From Coprinellus micaceus (taxonomy: Eukaryota; Basidiomycota; Agaricomycetes; Agaricales; Psathyrellaceae): DNA of 64,000 bases. Under the pieces are notes generated by a model. The model was not told the DNA's origin. It saw only the letters and a list, made by a program, of their open reading frames with translations, and did not search any database. Below are positions 33,831 through 43,307 of the stretch, in pieces. Location: NCBI GenBank assembly GCA_951394405.1, contig OX596342.1, positions 868,001 through 932,000 on the forward strand. The letters are read 5' to 3'. The position numbers were made by a program, and so were the translations under genes. Numbering within the stretch: position 1 is the first letter of the stretch; every line of letters starts with the position of its first letter.

Positions 33831-35105
33831 TCAGACCCCGGCATCGATGTGTAACTGCAACCCAGTGTTACTTCGGCTGAGACGGCGTCTCCGCGCCCGG
33901 AACCATGTTTGGCTCTCCAGTGATCCCCCGTCGCCTCCTCCAGGCTGGAGCTTCACGGTCTTCAGGTTGGGGAAGTAACCATTCTCGAGGATGTCAATGA
34001 AATGTTGCAGCCGTCCTTGGCCTTCACTTGTTGTTGACCAGGTGTCCGGATAAACGATGGTTATGACCTTAAGGCGATTGTGAGCTCCAGGAAGGGTGTG
34101 TATCGGTGAGTCGCCGCCCCGTTCCGTGGCCACCCAAATCAGCACTCGCAGATTTGGACACATAGACAGGAAGTTCTCGTGATCACTGGAGTTTGTTGGA
34201 AGGCTAGGGGTTGAATAAAGCAGAAGTTGCAAGCGGGTTCCATGTTGGCGGAGGAATTCGCCCACGGAGGGCGCGTATTGCAGGAGGTGGACGCGTGTAA
34301 GCTTGCCTAATGAGGTTGGGGGCATGGCCGTCAAGTGGTCGATAAGAGATTGGACGCCCTGAGCGGCGAATTCATCTCGGCCTTCCGCCGACGTCAAGCC
34401 CAATGATAACACTGAAAGCTTGTGGTTACGGAACGTCCACGATCCGGCTACCGGGAGGACGGGCACGTTGGGCTGCAGAATACTGTCGCAACGTAAGGTC
34501 TTGAGGTTCGTATGCTGCGCCAATATGTTGTGAATGTCGGTCAATGTAGGTTGGGGTGATTGGAATTGAAGTCGCCTGAGTTTGGACAGGTGGGACACCG
34601 TACCAGCCAAGTCCGTTAGCTTCATGGTCGAGTGGGGTTGACGCTCGTCGGTAACATTGTTGACAATGAGAACGCGTATGTTGGGCATGGCCAAGAAGGT
34701 GTCGGCGAGAAGTAAGGGGTCGAACTCGCCGTGGATGCGAAGCTGTAGGCGTTGGGTCTTGGGTCCAATGATGTTTGCGCCGAAAAACGGTCCACCCTGG
34801 ATTGCCTGCCTTCGGATGCTACAGAGACAATACATCGACCTGACAATCACGAACCGCCAGAGAAGAGGTAGGCCTATGCGGTTGATTCTACGATTAATTG
34901 CAAGGCAATCCATCGCGAACCATCGGTGTCGTCGCGCAAAGGGCGTTCCGCGCTTGGTGATGTCTTCGTATTCTAGGTGGGTGACCCGAAATTCCGGCCC
35001 CTCGTAAAGAGTGAAAAAGAGTATTCGCTCGAGCAATTCGTCGGGGAGACCGAGGAGATGACAGGGATTGGTGTTCATGGTGGGTAACGTCGAGGTATTG
35101 ACCAT
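33831..35105 (-). CDS. F-box-like protein 4 (cargo)
   Basis: An intronless frame of 424 codons. A second Met at 35078 (MNTNPCHLLGLPDELL) may be the true start. LLGLPDELLERILFFTLY (about 17-34) is the clearest F-box helix of the four copies. It is followed by LLWRFVIVRSM, MPNIRVLIVNN and a leucine-rich remainder. It is transcribed toward the helicase gene, the two 3' ends being 53 bp apart. The sequence is closest in layout to F-box gene 1 (both have FFxLYxGxEF). Confidence 0.75.
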   Translation of the reverse strand: MVNTSTLPTMNTNPCHLLGLPDELLERILFFTLYEGPEFRVTHLEYEDITKRGTPFARRHRWFAMDCLAINRRINRIGLPLLWRFVIVRSMYCLCSIRRQAIQGGPFFGANIIGPKTQRLQLRIHGEFDPLLLADTFLAMPNIRVLIVNNVTDERQPHSTMKLTDLAGTVSHLSKLRRLQFQSPQPTLTDIHNILAQHTNLKTLRCDSILQPNVPVLPVAGSWTFRNHKLSVLSLGLTSAEGRDEFAAQGVQSLIDHLTAMPPTSLGKLTRVHLLQYAPSVGEFLRQHGTRLQLLLYSTPSLPTNSSDHENFLSMCPNLRVLIWVATERGGDSPIHTLPGAHNRLKVITIVYPDTWSTTSEGQGRLQHFIDILENGYFPNLKTVKLQPGGGDGGSLESQTWFRARRRRLSRSNTGLQLHIDAGV

Positions 35106-35489
35106 AAAGTTAACATTATTACATCGGGGTGTGAGACATGACGCCTTCGCTGTGGAGCCACGGTGGGGCTCGAGCGGTCATCGGTGCACGAGCGCAGAGC
35201 GATCCAGGGGAGGGGCTAACCGACGATGGGCAGACGTTTGGGGAGGTGGGAACCATTGTGCGGCGAAGCGATCAACAGGCCATCACCTTCGCACGGCCGA
35301 TCCCTCTCTCACCTGGACTCCTCTCGGTTATGCTCTTATTCGACAGCATCGACTTGCAACAGCGAGTCCAATGACGATGTTTGTTCTTGACTTCGTGCCG
35401 AGGTAAGGTGCCGAAACAGAAAACGCTCGGTGACGGAGTGTCTATAACGAAGACTCTGGTCCCAGGTGGTTTCTTAAACTTCAACCGCC
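35106..35489. other. Divergent promoter region between F-box gene 4 and gene C2
   Basis: No gene is supported in these 384 bp; both neighbours start here on opposite strands. Confidence 0.5.
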
Positions 35490-36669
35490 ATGCCCATCCC
35501 ACAGAACCGAATGGCAACGCCAGACACTGCGAATCAACGTGAGGCGGAGGAATTTGGTGCGTATATGCCGTTGGGTTTATGTTCATGTACTCACCTCCCT
35601 GTCACAAGAGCGATATTGGCGAATTCTGCCCCATGATGTTCACCTGGAGGTGATCTGCTTCGTAACGTTGCGGGAGCTGAACATCATCAGGAGGGCAGAG
35701 CTCTACGAGGACTCGGCTCATTGCGAACTCCGAACCAGGGTTAACGGTCTCTTCAAGCATTGGGGTTTGGATGAAAAGACAACGACCGAGATGATGGATG
35801 AGACGCACAGCGTGTTGTCTGGGTCCGGTGCACTGCACGTCTGTGCGCCAGGCAGGTGGGTCCCACAGGACTTGGATTTCTACTGCCCGGCAGGCGCTGT
35901 AGACCAGGTCGTTGGGCATTTCGAAGCGCAGGGTTATGACATTGGGGAACACGGCAACGCGCAGGTTAACGCGGTGACCTCTCATGAGGGTGGGTCCGAC
36001 GGACACGACGCCCCGAACACCGGGGCTGATTATTACAACACGGCGATAGTTGAGAAGGTCGTCCTCCTGGTGAAGCCCGACTCGTCACGAAAACTGAATG
36101 TCGTCCACTCCAGGATGCCATGTGCTGAAGCTCCCATCTTCGCTTTTCACTCTACGGTGGTCATGAATGCGGTAACTGCGAGAGGAGTTGTGTGCTTCTT
36201 TCCAGAGTGGACGTTAGAGGGGAAAGGTGCGTGCTGTTGTGTCCTGGGGGATCCTAGAAGGTCAGAGGCTAACACGCGCATTTCAGGTTTCGTTAACTAC
36301 AGGGCAGGGTATTCGCGTTGGTTAGAACAAGAAGAAAGTGAGATGCGGGTGGTTGGGAAGTATGTGAGGCGTGGTTACAAGATTGGGAAGGACTGTAGGA
36401 AGGGCCATCGTGCGGGTTTTATGGACTGCCGAATGTGTGGTCAGGAGTTGAACGGATGGGGTCCCGGAATCGTGACCATGGGGTTCGAGAAGGGCGAGAC
36501 TGTGACTCCATCTGGTCGCCGATTCTTTTGGCGGTTGGGTGGAATGCCCAGTTCGGTGGGAGGAGGCTCAATGTCGGAGCGAGGGACAACGGTGGTGGTT
36601 GAAGGTGACAACGATGCGGAGGTAATTGTTTATGAGGGGGGACAGCTGCTGGAGGGGTTCCGTGGTTAA
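35490..36669 (+). CDS. Cargo protein with DLDFYCP and FHST-VMN motifs, copy C2
   Basis: Three exons (35490-35556, 35609-36226, 36287-36669) give 355 codons, starting MPIPQNRMATP. The second intron is 60 nt and keeps the frame open, so it is easily missed. The core is VPQDLDFYCPAGAVDQV, KLNVVHSRM and FHSTVVMNAVTARGVV. After the intron comes YVRRGYKIGKDCRKGH, then DCRMCGQEL, a Cys/His cluster that may bind zinc. The order matches copy C1 (24849-26063) up to the shared intron; beyond it the tails differ. Uncharacterised family. Identity to a nucleotidyltransferase-like group is only a guess. Confidence 0.65.
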
Positions 36670-36918
36670 CTATGGCTTCGGTTCTTTTTGTGCAGCGTTT
36701 GTCCGTGTCGCATTTGATTATCCATCGTCATGTACCTCAGGCGGGCTCGGATTAACTGCAGCTAATGTATGTATGGCCTGCATGGTTTACCTGAGAACCG
36801 TAGAGTCAGCGGTATGTCGTCCTTGCGGCGTGCGTCATAGGTGGCTCTGGGCCGGGGTGTTTTATGGAGTCGTTGCTCGTGGTGAGACACTCGCATTCGC
36901 CTCCTGCTTCTGACACGC

Positions 36919-37389
36919 ATGGTCGATGCTAACCCTTACGACAGGCGCACGTCCTCCGAACGCGGGCAAAATGCGCAGGAACCTCTGCAAGCTCCTGTTC
37001 AGGATGTAGCTACTACGTCCCTTGTTCAAGCGTCCACCGGGGGAGAGGAACAAGATGGGGATGATGGTGGCCAGGAGCCCACCAGTGCTCAACCACACGA
37101 GTCCTGGCCTTTGTTACCGTGAGTATTCTTCTCGGCAGTTTGGATTCAGGCCGTTGACTCTCGCCGCCATTATCTGTCGATATGGATTTTATTGACATGT
37201 CTTGCTAGGGGGACCCACAGCAGGCGTGGGCAGGCAGTGTCCACCCCCGTATCTTCGCATGCTTGGCCAGGCTTACCGGACGACGACATCGATGCGCCCA
37301 CCGGATCCATCGGAAGGTTCGGCGTCATACGCTCGTACCGCGATGTTGCGGCAACGGTAGGTCTATGCGACCTACGTGGCCATTGTTGA
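36919..37389 (+). CDS. Possible small two-exon hypothetical protein
   Basis: Exons 36919-37118 and 37209-37389 join in phase to 126 codons, starting MVDANPYDRRTS. The product is polar and probably disordered (EEQDGDDGGQEP), with a short C-terminal ordered part (GRFGVIRSYRDVAATVG). The donor GTGAGT and acceptor GCTAG are good, but the 90-nt intron is longer than its neighbours. No family recognised; it may be a remnant. Confidence 0.3.
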
Positions 37390-38364
37390 TACTGAAGTGC
37401 AGTGTCAGGGTCTTGTGTCATTCACGCCCTGGGGACGGAACAGCCCTGAGGTCCCGCTGAGCTTTATTTTGGGCTTGATGCAGTTTGATACGGCCAGTAC
37501 CATGGGAGATTCGGCCAGGAGGGGGTGTGAGGGCGTTAGTCACTTGTCTTCCTAGATGTACTGCTCTCTTAGGAGGTGTAGGCGGACGGGGAACGACGGA
37601 GTTAATCATGAATGCCCATATTTTGGTCTCGCGGTTGCCGGTTGAATTGGATGTAATGGGTATGAATATCATAGTTCAGGCCTATAGGCAGACGAAGTAC
37701 GAGAAATGACCAGAAAGATACGAGAGGCTAGCGAGGGATGTTCTCAGCCGTTCGCACCGGGCCAAGACACACGCCTGTGTGCGGATATGCCACGGAGATC
37801 TAGAAGGTGTAACAGTTGGTAGGGCGCGTTGTGGGATAGGAGACGGGTACTCACAAGGACACGGGCGACCGATGAGGTAAGGTCGAAGCACACGCTCGCT
37901 TCATGAGTTTTTCTTTCCGACTGTGCGTTTATATCATGTGTTAAAGGGAGGGGATTGCTGTACGGAAGGGGATAGCGTACCTGTGCAGGATGTATGCCTT
38001 CCTAGTCTGGATTACCACTGCGTAACGGTACATCCGCGCGAGGATGTGGGACAACGGGTAGGGAGTCCCATGCCCGTTGTCGCGGAGTTCGTCGAGGTAT
38101 CGCCGTATGTCACGGCCAACAGAGGCAACCTGATCGATTACAGCAACGAAATCGCTTGGAAATCCGACGTGCGCGTATATGTCGTCCATTCCATGCAGCA
38201 CTAAACAGTCGGCGCAAGACCTTTGGGAGGGGCAAATTTGGCAGGTTGTCGTGGAGTGGACTTACATAACGTGTCCTAACGGGGTTATGAAACGAAGTTG
38301 ATGGGCGCTTACATGGGGGATCAAAGGCAAATCAAAGGTTGAACAAGATCATAAGACTGGTCCC
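37390..38364. other. Right end of the 30-kb element, mostly without clear genes
   Basis: A minus-strand ORF of 86 codons (38201-37941) has natural-looking composition (DDIYAHVGFPSDFVAVIDQ) and may be an exon of a decayed gene. Nothing else is supported. Rolling-circle replication ends are often gene-poor like this. Confidence 0.35.
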
Positions 38365-38398
38365 CCAGGGCCAAGAGCTCAGGGGCTTAAAGCCTCGG
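38365..38398 (-). repeat. Right terminal inverted repeat of the 30-kb element
   Basis: 38384-38398 (GGCTTAAAGCCTCGG) is the exact reverse complement of 8532-8546. It contains the 11-bp palindrome GGCTTAAAGCC close to the end, which could form a small subterminal hairpin. Further inward GGGCCAAGAGC still resembles the left end. Confidence 0.7.
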
Positions 38399-38587
38399 AG
38401 ATGCCGCTCGTCGGCCCACAGCCCACAAGTTGGCCAGTTCGGCGGCGGTGATGGTGAGTGCGACTCGGGCGTCGTTGTCGACGGTGTCGGGATTGTAGAA
38501 GGCGTAGAGGAGGGGATTGATTTTTCGGACGCCATTGTGAGGGCGCGGGAGCTCATAGGGCTCGAGGTCGGCTTTCTTCGTGTTCAT
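38399..38587 (-). pseudogene. Third ORF of the Gypsy element, 5' part (severed)
   Basis: Starts MNTKKADLEPYELPRPH at 38587 and runs 63 codons to ...WAVGRRAAS, where the 30-kb insertion begins. The remaining 177 codons continue in frame at 8531. No domain recognised. It starts 256 bp downstream of the pol stop codon (38843) on the same strand. Confidence 0.6.
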
Positions 38588-38842
38588 GGAGGTGAGGTGA
38601 GTGGTGGGTGGTGAGGTGGATGAAGGGAGATCGGGGAACGAAGGGGAATCGGAGCGACGAAAATCCAGAGAAAATCGAACGTTAAAGTAAGTCAGAGATA
38701 AGAGGAGAATCACAAGGGAAAAAACAGAAAATAGGGGTAATTTAAATTTCGGAACTCCAGCCTTGGAGACGGTGCCTGGTAGTTGGCAAGGTGGGGAGAT
38801 GGGTCGCATGTGCATAGATAGACCGATCTCCGGGACCGCTAG

Positions 38843-41800
38843 TCACAAGGACGCGATCTGCGGGTCGCTTGGAAGCTGTTCGGATCCAGCGGCCAGATCC
38901 TCAATCTTGGTGAGGCCAAGAACTTCGAGGTACGCCTGAAGAGACGGCAACTCTGAGACGTCACGCCAGGGGACGAAGGTAACGTCGCCAGCCTTCCATA
39001 GGACCTTGAACACAGCGTCTTTGCCCGTGTTGGCGTGTCCCAGGATTCGTTCGATCGCCCATTCGGATTCTTCAACTCCCAGGGCCGTAATCTGTTCGTC
39101 AGAGCGACCAGGGAACAATCGGTCGTCGTTCGGAACGTGCACACGCAAGAGGGAGGCGTGGAACACGTTGTGAACACCTCGCTGTTTGAGGCTGTCCGGG
39201 AGATCGAGTCGGAATGACTGATTCCCGAAGTCCTCAGCAATTACCATGGGGCCAATATACCGAGGGATGAGCTTACGAGCCAAGCCCTTTGGGAACGTCA
39301 GGTTCTTGGTGGATAGGTACACAAGGTCGCCCTTGATGAAGGGTGCAAGGCGACGCTTCTTGTTGGCGTCCCGAGTTTGCTTGACTCGAGACGCAATGAT
39401 CGAGTCGTGCGCGGACATCAGCGCGAGTTTTCGACCCAACGCGAAGTTGCGCACGGCGGGGAATTCGGACTGAGGTGCAGAGTTCCATATCATGGAACGA
39501 GGAGTGCGCCCGGTGTTGAGGAAGAAGGGAGAGAACCCCGTAGAGTCAGATCGAGCGGAGTTTAAGGCATGTCACGAGTGCACCCACAGGTTGACCTGGA
39601 TCTGTGGGGCAGGTACCTGCGGAAAATTATGCCATACCTGGATCTGTGCAGGTATTTTCCCACGGGTCACCTGTACCTGTGAGTCCAGGTTGTCACAGGT
39701 CAGGTCACAGGTAATAGTGCAGGTGCCAAGCATAGTATAGGGCAAATACCAGTGTACACCCCCCAAAAATGGTATCTAATGTTGTAAATACACCTAAACT
39801 ACATCACATAACTCACTAATGCAGTCATACAGACCCCATATAACTTCCAGTGGTGACATCTGGCCCAGATGTTTGCACCATGCAAGTACCTGTGGTTTCA
39901 AGGCTGCAACCTGGATCTGTACAGGTTTGTTCCCACGGGTTACCTGGACTTGCAGGTCAGGTTTCCCACGGGTATTCCCACGGGTCTACCTGCAAGTACC
40001 CACAGGTAGCCCGGACAGGGCCGGACTCGTGACATGCCTTAGCGGAGTTCAAAGCAAACTCAATTGCGGGGAGTTTAAGAGTCCAATCCGATTGTCTCGA
40101 ATTGACAACTTCTCTTATCATCTGAACCATCGTTCGGTTCGCCCTTTCGGTCGCTCCATCCGTCTCTGGGTGGTACGCACTTGAGAGCTTCAACCTGGGT
40201 CCGATGAGCTCATTCAAGCGCTGCCAGAACGCGCTGGTAAACAGGACATCACGATCGGATATGATCCTTCGAGGTAAGCCGTGCAATTTGTATACTGACT
40301 CGAACATGAGTTCAGCAACCTGCTTCGCAGTGTAGTTGGCCCTGCTCGGGATCAAGTGTACCATGGATGTCAACAAATCAATCACGACCGTAATCGTATC
40401 GAAAACGCCATCTCGGGTCTCGGAATCCGGCAGAGGACCGACGAAATCGACGCCAATCGCCTCCCATGGATATCCGGGCACAGAGAGAGGGTTGAGGAGC
40501 CCATATGGGCGCTGGTTGTCGGGTTTATTCATACGACAGGTATGGCACGTCTCGCAAAACGATTTGACATGATTTACGAGGTCCTTCCAGTAGACATGGT
40601 CTCGAAGATAGGCAGTCGTCTTGGCGGCGCCTAAGTGAGCGAGGATGGAATGAGCCTCCGAGATCACGATCTCGCGAGCGCTCCTGGGTCCTATGTTCCC
40701 CTTTGGAATGCACAGAAGGTGCCTTCCACGGTCCAGGAGGTAAACGAGTTCGTTTTCTACACAAAAATTCGCATATTCACTCGGTTTCTCTAAGATAGAT
40801 CGAAAGGTCGGATCCTCGCTGTACAAGCTTCGCAAGCCAGCCAAGAAACGAACGCCCTCCGAGCCTGTACTGGCATCGACGATCTCGACTAGGGATGCAT
40901 CGGGGAGTGGGATAAAGTCGTCGCTGGGCTCGTTTTGGTGAGTTCCACCATCGTTTGACATGCCCTGGTCGATAACAGGGGTTTCTTGGTCAACAGGTTC
41001 GCTGGCCTCGCCCTCCCGCGCTCCTCGAGGCCCGAGGAGCGTGAAATGGTTAGCTACACGCCTGGCGAACTCCACACCAGTCTCAGGACGTCCAGACTCA
41101 GCTGGATCGACCTGTGGACGCGCCCTCCTGGCACGAGCCGGCGCATTATGAGTAGGGGCGGTCTCAACGTCAGGAGAGCTGCGAGGCGGCTCAGCGACGA
41201 GTGATTTGGGTGCTGCGACGACTGGGGTTGCAGGAACCGAAGGTACAAGGGCAGGGGCAACTGCAGGAGCTGCCGCCGCTCTGAGAGCACCACGAGTGCG
41301 TCGCGCAACGGGCTCCGTGTTTACAGCGGGAGAAATTGCGAGCGCCTCGATTGAAGTGAAGACGGGCATCGGGCCACCCACTACGGGGTTGTCCTCGTTA
41401 ACCACGTCGTGATAGGTGTACTCGGAACGAGCTCGCACAGTTCCAGGTGCGTCGTTCGAGTAGATTCGCGAGAGAGCGTCTGCTAACACGTTCTCTTCAC
41501 CGGGTACATATAGAATCTTGAAATCAAATGTTCCAATCTTCTCCATCCAACGTGCTTGACGTCCTGAGAGCTCCTTCTGAGTTGGAAGATGCTCCAGACC
41601 CTTGTGGTCTGTAACCCAGGTAAAAGAAGCACCCTGCAGGATGTCACGGTGACGGAGCATGGTCTCGATGCCTGCGAGCATCTCGATCTCATGGACCGGA
41701 TAGTTCTGCTGTGTTGGGTTCAGCTTCGCAGAATAAAAGGCCGCAACGGATGCAGTCTTCCAGTCGGATCCCTGACTAACGACACCTGAGATACCAGTCG

Positions 41801-43307
41801 CACATCCATCAGTGACAAGCCAGATCGGATCGGCGTCCTTCGCATAGGATAAAGGTACGCGATTATGCTCTCGAAAATCGTGTACTAAGCGCTTGACCTC
41901 CTCGAAGGCACGCTGCTCAGTAAAGGTCCAACGAAAGGACACGTTATCACCAGTGATTGCGCTCAATACGCCCATCGGAACGCGAACGCCAGGTACATCG
42001 TCAGCGAGATATCCGACCGAACCAATAAATCCTCGCAGGAGGTCACGGTTGGTGGGAGTCTTCCACGCAACAACGGTAGCCACCTTGTGAGGGTCCATGC
42101 GAATTCCCTGGTCATCTACGACGTGACCAAGGATCTCCAAACGATCTACGAGAAACTGAAGCTTCCCAGGGCTGAGGTAAAGTTTCTCCCTTAATAGAAT
42201 TTCGAGCACAATCCTGACGTGCTCCAGATGCTCCTCCAACGAGTTCGAATAGATAATAATGTCATCCAAATATACATCGAGGAATACGCCGATATAAGGC
42301 GAGAACAAGTGGTTCATGAGGGCCTGGTAAGTAGCAGGGGCATTGCAATCCCCTTGCTGGATGACATGGCTGATTATGTTCCCATCGGGAGTTGTCACAG
42401 CCGTTCGGTAGACATGCTCGGGCACGACCCGGATCTGCTCATATGCTGACTTCAAGTCTAGCATTGAGCGAAAGGGCCTCTGAGCAACATGCCGAAGAAT
42501 TCCCTCAATATCGGGCAGGGGAGACGTCATTTTCACCGTGTTTGCGTTCCTGGCACGCAAATCGAACACGGTGCGTAGCTCAGGCTTTCCCTCAAGCTTC
42601 TTGGGCTTCGGAATCAGCAGCATCGGGACCGTGTTGGTGGCCGTAGTGACCTCCCAACGTCCGGTCTTGACGTATGCTGCTCGCTTCTCCACCCACTGCT
42701 CTCGAAAGACCTCAGGGCAACGAGACGGACGCCACGGGTAGATCACTGACTCGTCAATGAGTGGGATCTTGTGGTTAATATCTCGCAAGGGCGGGAGCCC
42801 AGTTTCCTCCACGCTTTTGCAGAGAGGTTCAGCGAGTTCCTCCAGCTCTTTACGAGCTTGGGAGATCTCGTCCTTCGAGACATCGATGCTGTGAACCAGA
42901 GGACGAGTCTCAATACCCTGTGTAATGGGGAGAGCCTTGTTTGATCCGATGACGACTCGTGCTGGGTTCAACCCAATGCACACTTGGTGTTGCCAGATGA
43001 ACGGCGTGCCAAGTATGAGATCATAACTGCTGACGTTGATCACGTAGAACCAACGTTCCTCGCAGATCTCCTGGTACTTGAATTGAACCTTAACTTGGTA
43101 GTTAATGTTTGCGTGAGATCCGTGCGTCGCGAGCTGAAGCTTAATAGGCTTCTTGAGAGGCTCAGCTCGTAGCTTCAGTCCAGTAACGGTCGTTGAAGAA
43201 ATGAAGTCTCCAAGACTTCCTGAGTCAACAAGCGCCCGAACGGGCTCGCTATTGACGTCGGCAACGACAACGATTGGCTTCGGAACAAGGTGCGCAGTTG
43301 CTTTCAC
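38843..43307 (-). pseudogene. Gypsy pol polyprotein, split by a MITE
   Basis: The N-terminal fragment begins next to the gag stop in the -1 frame. It has an aspartic protease (VDSGSLGDF), reverse transcriptase (YLDDIIIYS), RNase H (VTDGCATG ... TDHKGLEHL) and integrase. The integrase has the HHCC finger (HSILAH ... CETCHTC) and catalytic D, D, E residues (VDFVGPLP, SDRDVLF, TDGATERAN). The frame stops making sense at 40049, where the MITE begins, and resumes at 39554 with SARSDSTGFSPFF. It ends with a chromodomain-like segment (IERILGH ... FKVLWKAGD). Chromodomains target integration to modified histones in Gypsy chromoviruses. Apart from the MITE I see no stop or frameshift. As it stands, integrase is truncated, so the copy cannot move on its own. 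Confidence 0.85.
39563..40041. mobile_element. 479-bp MITE inserted in pol
   Basis: Perfect 17-bp terminal inverted repeats (TAAGGCATGTCACGAGT) are flanked by the direct repeat GCGGAGTT (39555-39562 and 40042-40049). Removing the element and one repeat restores the pol frame. The interior is non-coding and full of CAGGT/ACCTG and CCCACGGGT motifs. An 8-bp duplication suits hAT or KDZ families. The repeat could also be read as 9 bp (AGCGGAGTT), which would suit Mutator-like elements. Confidence 0.88.

Larger units (their letters stand above)
8532..38398. mobile_element. 29.9-kb Helitron-like element with gene cargo, nested in the Gypsy element
   Basis: The block interrupts one open frame of the Gypsy element, so it is an insertion. 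Its ends are inverted copies of CCGAGGCTTTAAGCC (8532-8546 and 38384-38398), with weaker similarity for about 20 bp further in. No target duplication is seen. Inside are a full-length Rep/Helitron helicase (26278-33777), four F-box-like genes, two pairs of uncharacterised paralogues and one further uncharacterised gene. The only recombinase-type enzyme I find is the Rep/helicase, so a Helitron/Helentron origin is most likely. Boundaries could be off by a few bases. Further nesting inside it is possible. Confidence 0.72.

Noticed and set aside
8532..38398. A Starship-type giant element
   Set aside because: I found no captain-type tyrosine recombinase (DUF3435) at either end. The only recombinase-type enzyme seen is a Helitron Rep/helicase.
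39580..40020. CRISPR array or minisatellite in the repeated CAGGT region
   Set aside because: Repeat units are irregular, there are no uniform spacers, and the segment is bounded by inverted repeats and a target duplication, which defines a MITE.
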